Assembly: GCF_011927825.1 (NCBI RefSeq)
Contig: NZ_JAATJI010000001.1
Coordinates: forward strand, 930,001 to 994,000
DNA: 64,000 bases
DNA from: Polymorphobacter fuscus
Lineage (GTDB): Bacteria > Pseudomonadota > Alphaproteobacteria > Sphingomonadales > Sphingomonadaceae
Reading direction: 5' to 3'
A program made the translations under genes and the position numbers. Within the stretch, counting starts at the first letter, position 1; each line of letters begins with the position of its first letter. Positions 33,353 through 42,700 of this stretch are shown in pieces. The notes below the pieces were generated by a model, which saw only the letters and a program-made list of their open reading frames with translations, was not told the DNA's origin and searched no databases.

Positions 33353-35451
33353 TGCGCCGCCACGGCAAGTGCTGCGTCGGCAAGCGGCAGCACGATGCGA
33401 AAATTGCTGCCCTGCCCCTCGCGGCTTTCGACTTCCAGCCGGCCGCCGTGCGACCGGGCGATCTCGCGCGCTTCATAGGCGCCGATGCCGAAGCCCCCCG
33501 GCTTGGTCGAACGAAACGGCTTGAACAGCTCCTGCGCGATGAAGCGTTGCGACATGCCGGTGCCGCGATCGGCGACATCGATGACGGCACTGCCGCCGTC
33601 CCGCCGCGCGGTCAGCGTGATCGGTGCCTCGGGGTCCGACGCGTCGATGGCATTTTGTACCAGATGCAACAACAATTGTTCGATCCGCCCCGAATCACCG
33701 AAGATGGTCAGTTCGCCGTCCATCGTTTCGTCACCACCCACATGCAACGTCAAAGGCCTATGGGCAAGGCGCTTGATGGCGACGACCTGGCGAAGCAGCT
33801 CGAGCAGCGCCACGCGCTCCGCCACCGCCTCGCCGCGCGCCGTGACGCGCGGCGCCAGCCGGGCGAGCAGGTCGTTCATCTTGCCGACCGAGCTTTGCAG
33901 GGTCGCCACCATATCGGCACGAAACGCCGGGTTGTCGGCATGGCGCTCGGCGTTGCGCGCCACCAGCGACAACTGGCTGACGAGGTTCTTGATATCGTGG
34001 ATGATGAAGGCGAACCGGCGATTGAACTCCTCGAACTTGCCGGCCTCGTCGAGCGCCACCTGCGTCGAGCTTTCGGCAATATAGCTGGCCGCCTGCCGAC
34101 CCAGGGTCCGCAACAGGTCGAAATCCTCCCAGTTGAGCGCGCGATCGACCATGCTGCGCTCCAGCACCAGAAAGCCGGCAAGCGAATCGAGGTGGATCAG
34201 CGGCACGCCGAGCCAGATGCGCCGGTCGGCGACCGCCCAATAGGGCAGGATGACATCGTCATAATCGCCGAAATCGGCGCGCATCTCGTCGAAATCGATG
34301 ACCCGCTGCCGCGACGCGAGGAACCGCGCCATGCCGCTGTCATGCGGCACCGGGGCGACATTGCCGGCCTTCAGATGCCATTCCGCCGCCGGCGTCAGCG
34401 CCACATCGTCGGGGATCAGCAACACCCCGCCCGGCGAATCGACCACCGCGCACACGGCCTGGATGACGCGCTCCTGCAACGTGCCGGCGCTGGTGCCGGT
34501 CTGCGACACGGTGGCGATGAAGCGCGGCCATTCCTGCCGATAATCATATTTATAGGCAAAGAAGTTCTTGGCGATGGTCACCCGCAGCGCCGCGCGGAAA
34601 CGCGGGCTGAACAGCACGACGAACCCCAGGATGATCGTCGCGAACAGGAAACTGACCTGCAGCAACAGCCCCCAGTTGCCGCCCGCCAGCCGCAGGCCAT
34701 AGGCCAGCGCCGCCATGGCGATGAGGTAGAAGCCGATCATCGTGAAGCTGAGCGTGTGGAACACCACCTGCCGCGATACCTGCACCCGCGCCACCCAGGC
34801 CTCGCGCGCCGACAACAGCAGCAGCGGCACGGTGATGCTGTTGGCGGCGCCGCGGATGTTGAACAGGTCGGGGGAGACCGGCGGCAGCAGGAAGGCGAGC
34901 GTGTAGAGATTGAGATCGTAGACGAGGATGCCGCCCACCCCGATGGCCAGCATCCGGCCGCCGCTGCGCCCCGACGCCGCGCTCTGCAGGTAAAGATTGT
35001 GCGCCATCACCAGGCCCGACATCGCGACCGTCAGCCTTGAAATGATGAACAGCTGGCCGATGGCGGTCTGCTGGCCTTGCTGGGCGCTGTCCGCCACGCC
35101 CAGCGCATCGAGCACGAGCTGCAGCGCGACGACGAACCCCAGCCCGCCGGCGATCAGGAACGACAGCCGGCCGCGCTGGTCGAGCTGCCAGCTGGGGCGC
35201 AGCACGACGAGCAGAAAGGCGATCCACGTCGTGCTGCGAACGGTTTCGGCAAGGGTCAGCGCGCGCATGGCCACGGCATCGCCGCGCACGGCGAACACGA
35301 ACACCAGGGCCCAGCCGGCTGTCAGGGCCGCCGCCACCGCCAGCAGATACGCCATCCGGCGATGCTGGCGAAACGTCGCCGCGATCGCCAGCGACGCGAA
35401 GCTGAAGGCGGCAACGACATGGCTGATCAGGCCGACATCGGTCAGCACCAT
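33349..35451 (-). CDS. prsK: PrsK-type membrane histidine kinase
   Basis: A 700-aa sensor kinase of the XrtA/PEP-CTERM system. About ten N-terminal membrane helices (1-300) are followed by a GAF-like domain (about 320-470), a phospho-acceptor helix with His485 in IIHDIKNLVSQLSL, and a HATPase domain with the N box LVQNAIDAS, G1 DRGTGMS and G2 GGFGIGAYEAREIA. HDIKN and the many-helix sensor module distinguish PrsK. It is coupled to prsR by a 4-nt overlap. It is divergent from the downstream marR gene. The stimulus is unknown. Confidence 0.9.
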   Translation of the reverse strand: MVLTDVGLISHVVAAFSFASLAIAATFRQHRRMAYLLAVAAALTAGWALVFVFAVRGDAVAMRALTLAETVRSTTWIAFLLVVLRPSWQLDQRGRLSFLIAGGLGFVVALQLVLDALGVADSAQQGQQTAIGQLFIISRLTVAMSGLVMAHNLYLQSAASGRSGGRMLAIGVGGILVYDLNLYTLAFLLPPVSPDLFNIRGAANSITVPLLLLSAREAWVARVQVSRQVVFHTLSFTMIGFYLIAMAALAYGLRLAGGNWGLLLQVSFLFATIILGFVVLFSPRFRAALRVTIAKNFFAYKYDYRQEWPRFIATVSQTGTSAGTLQERVIQAVCAVVDSPGGVLLIPDDVALTPAAEWHLKAGNVAPVPHDSGMARFLASRQRVIDFDEMRADFGDYDDVILPYWAVADRRIWLGVPLIHLDSLAGFLVLERSMVDRALNWEDFDLLRTLGRQAASYIAESSTQVALDEAGKFEEFNRRFAFIIHDIKNLVSQLSLVARNAERHADNPAFRADMVATLQSSVGKMNDLLARLAPRVTARGEAVAERVALLELLRQVVAIKRLAHRPLTLHVGGDETMDGELTIFGDSGRIEQLLLHLVQNAIDASDPEAPITLTARRDGGSAVIDVADRGTGMSQRFIAQELFKPFRSTKPGGFGIGAYEAREIARSHGGRLEVESREGQGSNFRIVLPLADAALAVAAQ

Positions 35452-35543
35452 TGCGCGTAATCCGAATGAGACCCCGAACCGATCATGAGTCGCACATTAG
35501 CCCCAGCCGCCACCACAGGCCAGCGTCCAGAAAATCACCGACC

Positions 35544-35572
35544 TTGCTGATAATAAGCAGGCTTGTTATATT
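35544..35572 (+). promoter_or_regulatory. Sigma-70-like promoter giving a probable leaderless marR transcript
   Basis: TTGCTG (35544-35549), exactly 17 bp, then TATATT (35567-35572). The expected start point falls at 35579-35580, which is the marR ATG, and no Shine-Dalgarno precedes it. An imperfect inverted repeat (TGCT...AGCA) overlaps the -35 and spacer, a natural place for autorepression. Confidence 0.55.
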
Positions 35573-35578
35573 CGACGG

Positions 35579-36046
35579 ATGTCTGACAGTCTCGGCGTTC
35601 TGATCACCGATTCCGGCCGTTTGCTGCGCCGCCGCTTCGACCGCAGCGCGCGCTGTCTGGGTGTCAGCCGGGCGCAATGGCAGGTGCTGTTCGTGCTGTC
35701 GCGCACCGAAGGCATCAACCAGGCCGGCCTCGCCGAAGCGCTCGATGTCGAAACCATCACCGTCGGTCGCATGGTCGACAGGCTCGCCGATGCAGGGCTC
35801 GTCGAACGCCGCGCCGACCCTGCCGATCGCCGCGCCTGGCGCCTGCATCTGACCGAGCGTGCCCACCCCATTCTCGCCGAACTGCGGCTGGTTGCCGACC
35901 AGGTCATGGACGAGATGCTGGGCGGCTTCGACGCGCAGGAACGCGCCGCGCTCGCCGATCTGCTGGGCCGCGTTCGTGCCAATCTGTCGCCGCGCGCGCC
36001 GGTGCCCGGCGACCAGCCGGCGGCACAGGCCGGGGGGTCGCGGTGA
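35579..36046 (+). CDS. MarR-family regulator of an efflux operon
   Basis: A 155-aa winged-helix repressor candidate. The recognition region reads INQAGLAEALDVETITVGRMVDRLADAGLVERR with the wing DPADRRAWRLHLT. It is first in a marR-emrA-emrB-like operon: its TGA overlaps the ATG of the membrane fusion gene (TGATG). This layout is the classic EmrRAB/FarR design, in which the MarR protein represses its own pump until a toxic ligand binds. The upstream promoter appears to start transcription at the ATG itself. Confidence 0.9.
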   Translation: MSDSLGVLITDSGRLLRRRFDRSARCLGVSRAQWQVLFVLSRTEGINQAGLAEALDVETITVGRMVDRLADAGLVERRADPADRRAWRLHLTERAHPILAELRLVADQVMDEMLGGFDAQERAALADLLGRVRANLSPRAPVPGDQPAAQAGGSR

Positions 36047-37086
36047 TGAACGCGCGCATCGATCCGGATACGCTGGAACCGGTGCGCAACCGCTGGCGCC
36101 GGCCACTGCTGATGCTGGCACTGCCACTGGTGCTGGTGGCAGCCGGGCTGTGGCTGTGGCTGACCGGCGGCCAGTCGGTCACCACCGACAATGCCTATGT
36201 CCAGCAGGACAAGGTATCGATCAGCAGCGATGTCACCGGCCGCGTCATCGCCGTCGGCGCCCGCGAAAGCCAGAAGATCCGCCGCGGCGACCTGCTCATC
36301 CGCATCGATCCGCGGCCGTTCGAAATCGCGCTGGCGCAGGCGGAGGCCAATCTTGCCGCCGCCCGGCTGCAGGCCGCCGAACTGCGTTCCGGCACCACCG
36401 GCAAGACCGCCGATGTGGCCGGCAAGCGCGATGCCGTCACCTTCGCGCGGCAGGAACTGGACCGCCAGCAGACGCTGCTCAAGGATGGCTTTACCACCCG
36501 CGCCCGCGTCCAGTCGGCCGAATATGCAATGGCCAAGGCCGTATCGGAGCTGAACTCGGCGGTCGCCGACGAAGCCAGCGCCCGCGCGGCCGCCAATGGC
36601 GCCGGCACCGGCACCCACCCGCTGGTGCTTTCGGCCATGGCGGCGCGCGACAAGGCGGCGTTCGAACTGTCGCGCACCGAAGTGCGCGCGCCGTCGGACG
36701 GCATTGCCAGCCAGACCAGCAAGGTGCTGCCGGGCCAAGTGCTGGTGTCGGGCATTCCGACGATGTCGCTGGTGCTGAGCGGGCGGCGCTGGATCGAGGC
36801 CAATTTCAAGGAAACCGACCTCGAACACATGCGCGTCGGTCAACGCGCCACCGTCAAGCTCGATGCCTATCCCGGCCAGCCGATCGCCGGCCGGGTGGAG
36901 AGCATCGGCGCCGGCACCGGCAGCGAATTTTCGGTCCTGCCGGCGCAGAATGCCACCGGCAACTGGGTCAAGGTCGTCCAGCGCGTTCCGGTTCGCATCG
37001 CCCTGCCCGATGATGCCCCCGGCGCCCCGGCGGTGCCGCTGATCGCCGGCCTGTCCGCCAAGGTCACGGTGGAAACCCCCAAGTGA
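36046..37086 (+). CDS. HlyD/EmrA-type membrane fusion protein
   Basis: A 346-aa periplasmic adaptor of a tripartite pump. N-terminal cytoplasmic stretch, one anchor (about 24-42, LLMLALPLVLVAAGLWLWL), then TTDNAYVQQDKVSISSDVTG (biotinyl-lipoyl half motif), a coiled-coil hairpin (about 100-190) and the second lipoyl half RTEVRAPSDGIAS. The beta-barrel IEANFKETDLEHMRVGQ ends the recognisable fold. It connects the inner-membrane DHA2 transporter encoded next with an outer-membrane channel not in the window. Confidence 0.9.
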   Translation: MNARIDPDTLEPVRNRWRRPLLMLALPLVLVAAGLWLWLTGGQSVTTDNAYVQQDKVSISSDVTGRVIAVGARESQKIRRGDLLIRIDPRPFEIALAQAEANLAAARLQAAELRSGTTGKTADVAGKRDAVTFARQELDRQQTLLKDGFTTRARVQSAEYAMAKAVSELNSAVADEASARAAANGAGTGTHPLVLSAMAARDKAAFELSRTEVRAPSDGIASQTSKVLPGQVLVSGIPTMSLVLSGRRWIEANFKETDLEHMRVGQRATVKLDAYPGQPIAGRVESIGAGTGSEFSVLPAQNATGNWVKVVQRVPVRIALPDDAPGAPAVPLIAGLSAKVTVETPK

Positions 37087-37126
37087 CGCCCGGTCGTTCC
37101 GGTCCCGCCTGCGGGGGCGGGCAATA

Positions 37127-38659
37127 ATGGCCACGGCCGCTCCTGCCATCCCGGATCGCGCGCCGGCCAGTCCCCTCGTCATCACCCTCGTCGTCATGCT
37201 CGGCACCTTCATGACGGTGCTCGATTCGACCATCGCCAATGTGGCGCTGCCGCACATGCAGCCGTCGCTGGGCGCGGCCAGCGACACCATCTCCTGGGTG
37301 TTGACGAGCTATATCGTCGCCACCGCCATCGCCACGCCGGTTACCGGCTGGCTCGCCGCCAAGATCGGCCGGCGCCAGTTGTTCCTCTATTCGGTTGCCG
37401 GCTTCACCATCGCCTCGATGGCGTGCGGCGTTGCCCAGTCGCTCGAACAGATGGTGTTGTTCCGCATGGTCCAGGGTGCCGCCGGCGCCTTTCTGGCGCC
37501 GCTCGGGCAATCCTATGTCCTCGATGTCTGGCCACAGGCCAAGCACGGCAAGGCGATGGCCTGGTGGGGGGTCGGTATCATGGTCGGGCCGATCCTGGGT
37601 CCGGTCATCGGCGGCTGGCTGACCGAAAGCTTCGACTGGCGCTGGGTGTTCTTCATCAACCTGCCCTTCGGCATCCTCACCTTCCTGTGGGCGGCGGCGG
37701 TGCTGCCGCGCGTCGAAAGCGCCGCCCGGCGCTTCGACCTGCTCGGCTTCGGCCTGCTCGCCGTGGGCGTCGGCGCGCTGCAGCTGTGCCTCGACCGCGG
37801 CCAGCAGCTCGACTGGTTCGCCAGTTGGGAGGTGTGCATCGAAGCCGGCATTGCCGCCGCCGCGCTCTGGGCCTTCGGCGTCCATGTGATGACGGCGAAC
37901 AACGCCCTGATCGACCGGCGCATGCTGAAGGATCGCAACGTCATGACCGGCTTTGCCTTCATCACGCTCGTCGGGCTGTTGCTCGTCGGCACCACGGCGC
38001 TGCTGCCGACGATGCTGCAGAATCTGTTCGGCTATCCGGTCATCGCCACCGGCATGCTGCAGATGCCGCGCGGCATCGGCATGATGATGGCGATGATGGG
38101 CGCCGGCCAGATCCTCGGCCATGTCGATGCCCGCGCGCTGATTGCCGGCGGGCTGGTCATGTCGGCGGTGTCGATGTGGCTGATGATGCAGTTTTCGCCG
38201 GTGATGGATGCGACACCGTTCATGGTGTCGGGGTTCCTGCAGGGCGCCGGCCTCGGCCTCATCTTCGTGCCGCTCAACACGCTGGCCTTCGCCACCCTGC
38301 CGCCCGACCTGCGCACCGATGCCGCCGGCTTCTACATGCTGCTGCGCAATCTCGGCGGCTCGATCGGCATCAGCCTGACGGTCGGCGTGCTGGCACGCCA
38401 AGCGCAGATCAGCCACGCCGATCTCGGGTCGCACCTGACCACCGCTGGTGTGCCCTGGGCCGATGCCGGCCTCGGCAAGGCCCTGGGCAGCGACGCCATC
38501 GTCGCCATGCTCGACGCCACCGTCAACAAACAGGCAGCGATGATCGCCTATCTCGACGTCTTCACACTGATGTTCTGGATCACCATCGCGATGATGCCGC
38601 TGCTGCTGCTGCTGCGCCGGCCAAAAATGGCAGGTCCGGCGGTGCATCTGGCGGATTAG
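37127..38659 (+). CDS. DHA2-family (EmrB/QacA) drug:proton antiporter
   Basis: A 510-aa inner-membrane MFS pump with 14 predicted helices. DHA2 signatures are the motif C-like GPILGPVIGGWLTE, FMTVLDSTIANVALPHM near the first helix, and WRWVFFINLPFGI. It forms the EmrB partner of the preceding EmrA-like adaptor; the 40-nt gap contains no terminator. The exported compound is unknown. Confidence 0.9.
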   Translation: MATAAPAIPDRAPASPLVITLVVMLGTFMTVLDSTIANVALPHMQPSLGAASDTISWVLTSYIVATAIATPVTGWLAAKIGRRQLFLYSVAGFTIASMACGVAQSLEQMVLFRMVQGAAGAFLAPLGQSYVLDVWPQAKHGKAMAWWGVGIMVGPILGPVIGGWLTESFDWRWVFFINLPFGILTFLWAAAVLPRVESAARRFDLLGFGLLAVGVGALQLCLDRGQQLDWFASWEVCIEAGIAAAALWAFGVHVMTANNALIDRRMLKDRNVMTGFAFITLVGLLLVGTTALLPTMLQNLFGYPVIATGMLQMPRGIGMMMAMMGAGQILGHVDARALIAGGLVMSAVSMWLMMQFSPVMDATPFMVSGFLQGAGLGLIFVPLNTLAFATLPPDLRTDAAGFYMLLRNLGGSIGISLTVGVLARQAQISHADLGSHLTTAGVPWADAGLGKALGSDAIVAMLDATVNKQAAMIAYLDVFTLMFWITIAMMPLLLLLRRPKMAGPAVHLAD

Positions 38660-38713
38660 GTCGACCGCAGCCGCAATGATCGGCATAAGGCGCCCAGCCA
38701 CAGGAGCCCGATC

Positions 38714-39235
38714 ATGTCCTTCTCCCTCTACGACGCCGTCGTCCCCTCGAACCTGCAAATCCTCGGCGCGGTCGATGGCCTGCTCGACAAGGCCGCGGCG
38801 TTCGCCACGGCGCACGGCCGTTCGGAGGCCGACCTGATCGACGCCCGGCTGGCCCCCGACATGCTGCCCTTCGGCTATCAGGTGAAATCCTGCGCCGCCC
38901 ACTCGATCGGCGGCATCGAAGGCGTGCGCGCCGGCAGCTTTTCCCCCGACCGGTCGGCGTGGCCGACCGATTTCGCCGGCCTCCACGACGTCCTGCATAC
39001 CGCCATGGACAGCCTCAAGGCGATCGAACGCGACACCTTCGACAGCCTCGCCGACAGCGAGACGGCCTTCACCTTCGGCGAGACCCGCATGCCCTTCACC
39101 GGCGCCAACTTCCTGCTGTCCTTCTCGCAGCCCAACTTCTATTTCCACGCCACGACCGCCTATGCGATCCTGCGGGCGCAGGGCGTCAAGATCGGCAAGC
39201 GCGACTTCATGGGCGTCCCGCGCATCAAGCGATAG
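38714..39235 (+). CDS. DUF1993 family protein
   Basis: A 173-aa protein of the DUF1993 family (DinB-like helical fold, function unknown). Conserved features are an N-terminal SLYDAVVPSNLQILGAVDGLLDKA helix pair, LAPDMLPFGYQVKSCAAHS, and the C-terminal NFYFHATTAYAILRAQGVKIGKRDFMG. A good Shine-Dalgarno (AGGAG, 7 nt from ATG) fixes the start. It follows the efflux operon by 54 nt and may be separately transcribed. Confidence 0.85.
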   Translation: MSFSLYDAVVPSNLQILGAVDGLLDKAAAFATAHGRSEADLIDARLAPDMLPFGYQVKSCAAHSIGGIEGVRAGSFSPDRSAWPTDFAGLHDVLHTAMDSLKAIERDTFDSLADSETAFTFGETRMPFTGANFLLSFSQPNFYFHATTAYAILRAQGVKIGKRDFMGVPRIKR

Positions 39236-39247
39236 CACTGCCGGCAA

Positions 39248-39261
39248 CCCGTCCACACGGG
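39248..39261 (+). terminator. Small hairpin after the DUF1993 gene
   Basis: CCCGT-CCAC-ACGGG forms a perfect 5-bp stem 12 nt after the DUF1993 stop. No U-tract follows; a weak terminator at best. Confidence 0.3.
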
Positions 39262-39340
39262 AACTTGATCGCCCCGGAAACCTCGCCTATGCGCTGCCCG
39301 CAACGAATGCTGCATCGCAGCAAATGCAAGGGCGCTGCAC

Positions 39341-40366
39341 ATGGCTGATCCCATCCTCGTCGACCTCGCCCTGCAGGGCGGCGGCAGCCACGGCGCCTTT
39401 TCCTGGGGCGTCATCGACCGGATGCTGGAGGAGGATGATTTCCGGCTGGAGGGCATTTCGGGCACCTCCGCCGGCGCGATGAACGCGGCCGTCCTTGCCT
39501 GCGGGTTGACGGCCGGGGGCCGCGACGGTGCCCGCGCCGCACTCGAAACCTTCTGGAAAAAGGTTGCCGACGGCGCCCGCTTCAGTCCGTTCCAGCGCAG
39601 CCCGCTCGACGTCATCCTCGGCCGCTGGTCGCTCGATTATTCGCCGATGTATCTCGCTGCCGAAGCGATGTCGCGGCTGGTCTCCCCCTATGACCTGCCG
39701 ATCACCGCCAACCCGCTGGCGAAGATCCTGGAGGACACGCTCGATTTCGACCGGCTCGTCCATTCGCCGATCAAGCTGTTCATCACCGCCACCAATGTCC
39801 GCACCGGTCGCGGCCGGGTGTTCCGCAATGCCGACATCACCCCCCAGGTCCTGATGGCGAGCGCCTGCCTGCCGACGATGTTCCAGGCCGTGGAGATCGA
39901 CGGCGAATTCTATTGGGATGGCGGCTATTCGGGCAACCCGACGATCACGCCGCTGGTTCGCGAATGCCGGTCGCGCGACACCATGCTCGTCCAGATCAAC
40001 CCGGTGCGGCGCGAAGCGGTGCCGACGACGGCGCGCGATATCGTCAACCGGTTGAGCGAAGTCTCCTTCAACGCCGTGCTGCTGAAGGAACTGCGGATGA
40101 TCGCCCTGCTCCGGCAGGTGGCCGAGGCCGATCACGACCATTCCGACTGCGAGACCGCCCGCTGGGCCGGCATGCGCATCCACCGCATCGCCAGTGCGAC
40201 CGTCGATGCGCTTGGTTCATCGTCGAAGATGAATGCCGAATGGCCGTTCCTGACCATGTTGCGCGATGAAGGCCGCAAGTCCGCCGATGCCTTCCTCGCT
40301 GCCCACCGCGGCGATGTCGGGGTGCGGTCGACCTTCGATATCGACGAACTGGTCGACGAAGGCTGA
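39341..40366 (+). CDS. Patatin-like phospholipase family protein
   Basis: A 341-aa patatin-fold serine acyl hydrolase. Oxyanion glycine loop LQGGGSHGAFSWG (about 11-23), nucleophile Ser43 in GTSAG and the dyad Asp193 in WDGGYSGNP are all intact. No signal peptide, so it acts in the cytoplasm on lipid or polyester. The adjacent genes encode a GntP transporter and 3-hydroxybutyrate dehydrogenase. In several proteobacteria patatin genes accompany bdhA, so a role in storage polymer or lipid turnover is possible but not shown. Confidence 0.88.
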   Translation: MADPILVDLALQGGGSHGAFSWGVIDRMLEEDDFRLEGISGTSAGAMNAAVLACGLTAGGRDGARAALETFWKKVADGARFSPFQRSPLDVILGRWSLDYSPMYLAAEAMSRLVSPYDLPITANPLAKILEDTLDFDRLVHSPIKLFITATNVRTGRGRVFRNADITPQVLMASACLPTMFQAVEIDGEFYWDGGYSGNPTITPLVRECRSRDTMLVQINPVRREAVPTTARDIVNRLSEVSFNAVLLKELRMIALLRQVAEADHDHSDCETARWAGMRIHRIASATVDALGSSSKMNAEWPFLTMLRDEGRKSADAFLAAHRGDVGVRSTFDIDELVDEG

Positions 40367-40370
40367 CACT

Positions 40371-41822
40371 ATGGGCCTGCTCGGCATCCTTCTCGGCCTC
40401 GCTGTCCTCATCTGGTTCGCCTATCGCGGCTGGAGCGTGCTGCTGCTCGCCCCCGTCGCCGCCATGGTCGCGGCGCTGCTCTCCGGCCAGCCGCTGCTGG
40501 CGCACTGGACACAGACATTCATGGGTTCGGCCGCCGGCTTCATCGCGCAATTCTTCCCGATGTTCCTGCTCGGCGCGCTGTTCGGCAAGATGATGGACGA
40601 CAGCGGCTCGGTCAGCGCCATCGCGGCCTGGATGACCGACAAGCTCGGCGTCAGGCACGCCATCCTCGCCGTCGTCCTTGCCGGCGCGATGGTGACCTTT
40701 GGCGGCGTCAGCCTGTTCGTTGCCTTCTTTGTCATCGTGCCGATGGCGCAGACGCTGTTTCGCGCCGCCGGAATCCCGGGCCGGCTGATCCCGGCCGCGG
40801 TCTCGCTGGGCACCTCGTCCTTCACCATGTCGGCCCTGCCCGGCACCCCCAGCATCCAGAACGCCATCCCGATGCCGTTCTTCGGCACCACGCCCTTCGC
40901 CGCCCCCGGCCTCGGCCTCATCGCCTCGGCGATCATGCTCGGCTTCGGCCTGTGGTGGCTGGGGCTGCAGGCCAGCGCCGCACAGCGCGCCGGTGAAGGC
41001 TATGGCGCTGCGGACACCGACCCGATGATCGCCGCCCGCGACCCGCTGGTGCGCGAACGCGCCACCACGGCGCGCGATTTCGACCCCGCCGAAATCGGCC
41101 ATGGCGCCGCCACCGCCGCCCTGCCGCCGGTGTGGCGCGCGGCCTTGCCGCTGGTCATCGTCATCGCCGCCAATGTGCTGATGTCGCTCGTCATCCTGCC
41201 GCGGGTCGATGCCGATTTTCTGGCGCTGCCCGAATGGGGCGAAACCTCGCTCGCCGGCGTCGGCGGTGTCTGGTCGGTGATCGTCGCGCTGCTTGCCGGC
41301 ATCGCCGCGCTGCTGCTGCTCAGCCGCGATCGGCTGCCGGCGCTGCGCCAGACGATGGACGCCGGCGCCAACGCATCGGTGCTGCCGGCGCTCGCCGTCG
41401 CCAGTCTCGTCGGCTTCGGCGCCGTCGTCGCGGCGCTGCCGGCCTTTGCCGCGGTGGCGGACTGGGTGCTGACGCTGGGCGGCGGCCCGCTCGTCTCGCT
41501 CGCTGTCGCCGTGAACATCCTCGCCGCGCTCACCGGCTCCGCATCGGGCGGCCTCACCATCGCCCTCGACGCGCTCGGCGCGACCTATATGGATCTCGCC
41601 GCCGACCTCGGCCTGTCGCCCGACCTTCTCCACCGCGTCGCCGTCATTTCCGCCGGCACGCTCGACAGCCTGCCGCACAATGGCGCGGTGGTGACGCTGC
41701 TCGCCGTCTGCGGCATGAAGCACGGCGACAGCTATGTCGATCTCGCCATCGTCTCGATCGGCGGCGCCCTGCTCGCGCTTGTCGCGGTCATTGCGCTCGG
41801 ATCGGTGTTCGGCGCGTTCTGA
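40371..41822 (+). CDS. GntP-family transporter, probably for 3-hydroxybutyrate
   Basis: A 483-aa inner-membrane permease with about 12 helices. Motifs include [58 protein letters not shown] and [23 protein letters not shown]. The last is typical of the GntP/3-hydroxybutyrate permease subgroup. It starts 4 nt after the patatin gene and its stop is just before the bdhA ribosome-binding site, so the three genes are one operon. Substrate inferred from the dehydrogenase neighbour. Confidence 0.82.
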   Translation: MGLLGILLGLAVLIWFAYRGWSVLLLAPVAAMVAALLSGQPLLAHWTQTFMGSAAGFIAQFFPMFLLGALFGKMMDDSGSVSAIAAWMTDKLGVRHAILAVVLAGAMVTFGGVSLFVAFFVIVPMAQTLFRAAGIPGRLIPAAVSLGTSSFTMSALPGTPSIQNAIPMPFFGTTPFAAPGLGLIASAIMLGFGLWWLGLQASAAQRAGEGYGAADTDPMIAARDPLVRERATTARDFDPAEIGHGAATAALPPVWRAALPLVIVIAANVLMSLVILPRVDADFLALPEWGETSLAGVGGVWSVIVALLAGIAALLLLSRDRLPALRQTMDAGANASVLPALAVASLVGFGAVVAALPAFAAVADWVLTLGGGPLVSLAVAVNILAALTGSASGGLTIALDALGATYMDLAADLGLSPDLLHRVAVISAGTLDSLPHNGAVVTLLAVCGMKHGDSYVDLAIVSIGGALLALVAVIALGSVFGAF

Positions 41823-41839
41823 TGCAAGGGAGTTTGCCT

Positions 41840-42619
41840 GTGCTTACCGACAAGACCGCCATCGTTACCGGCGCCGCCAGCGGCATCGGCCGGGAAATCG
41901 CCCGGCAATTCTTCGATGCCGGCGCCAGGGTCGCCATCGCCGACCTCAATATCGATGGCGCCAACGCCGTCGCTGCCGAATTCGATCCCAGCGGCGCCCG
42001 CGCCATGGGCGTCGCCATGGACGTGACCAGCGAAGCCGCCGTCGACGCCGGCATCGACGCCGTCGCGCAGCGTTTCGGCGGCATCGACATATTGGTGTCA
42101 AACGCCGGCATCCAGATCGTCGCGCCGGTTGAAAATTTCGCCTTTGCCGATTGGCAGAAGATGCTCGCCATCCACCTCGACGGGGCCTTTCTGACCACCC
42201 GCGCCTGCCTGCGGCACATGTATGCGCAGGGGCGCGGTGGCAGCATCCTCTACATGGGCTCGGTCCATTCCAAGGAAGCCTCGGTGCTCAAGGCCGCCTA
42301 TGTCACCGCCAAGCACGGTCTGCTCGGCCTGGCGCGGGTCGTCGCCAAGGAAGGCGCGGCCCATGGCGTGCGGACCAACGTCATCTGCCCCGGCTTCGTG
42401 CGCACGCCGTTGGTCGACAAGCAGATCCCCGAACAGGCCGCCAAGCTCGGCATCAGCGAGGAAGACGTCATCAAGAACGTCATGCTCAAGGCGACGGTCG
42501 ACGGCGAATTCACCACCGTCGACGATGTGGCGCGCACCGCGCTGTTTCTCGCAGCCTTTCCGACCAATGCCTTGACCGGCCAATCGATTATCGTCAGCCA
42601 CGGTTGGTTCATGGAATAG
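41840..42619 (+). CDS. bdhA: 3-hydroxybutyrate dehydrogenase BdhA (SDR family)
   Basis: NAD-dependent short-chain dehydrogenase oxidising D-3-hydroxybutyrate to acetoacetate. Rossmann motif [11 protein letters not shown] in [11 protein letters not shown], active-site Ser in [10 protein letters not shown] and Tyr/Lys in [14 protein letters not shown]...K and [15 protein letters not shown] are characteristic of BdhA. A GTG at 41840 preceded by AAGGGAG at ideal spacing gives 259 aa; the frame also allows an ATG at 41822 overlapping the transporter stop. Last gene of the patatin-transporter-bdhA operon. Confidence 0.9.
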   Translation: MLTDKTAIVTGAASGIGREIARQFFDAGARVAIADLNIDGANAVAAEFDPSGARAMGVAMDVTSEAAVDAGIDAVAQRFGGIDILVSNAGIQIVAPVENFAFADWQKMLAIHLDGAFLTTRACLRHMYAQGRGGSILYMGSVHSKEASVLKAAYVTAKHGLLGLARVVAKEGAAHGVRTNVICPGFVRTPLVDKQIPEQAAKLGISEEDVIKNVMLKATVDGEFTTVDDVARTALFLAAFPTNALTGQSIIVSHGWFME

Positions 42620-42661
42620 CTTGCGTCGGCCACCGGCGATGAATTAGTTGCGGGTCCGATA

Positions 42662-42677
42662 TGGCTCGCGGACTGCA
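42662..42677 (+). promoter_or_regulatory. Sigma-54-like -24/-12 element upstream of the T6SS operon
   Basis: TGGCTCGCGGACTGCA matches TGGCAC-N5-TTGCA at 9 of 11 defined positions, with invariant GG and GC at the right spacing. It lies in the 81-bp gap between bdhA and tssA; a start near 42688 would leave a short leader containing GGGGGAG before ATG 42701. Sigma-54 control of T6SS loci is known in other bacteria. Confidence 0.5.
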
Positions 42678-42700
42678 GCGTCGCCATCGCCGGGGGAGCC

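Noticed and set aside
37064..39256. Minus-strand open frame of 730 codons across the EmrB-like and DUF1993 genes
   Set aside because: His/Asp/Gln-rich antisense composition and no recognisable motif; the plus-strand genes are certain.
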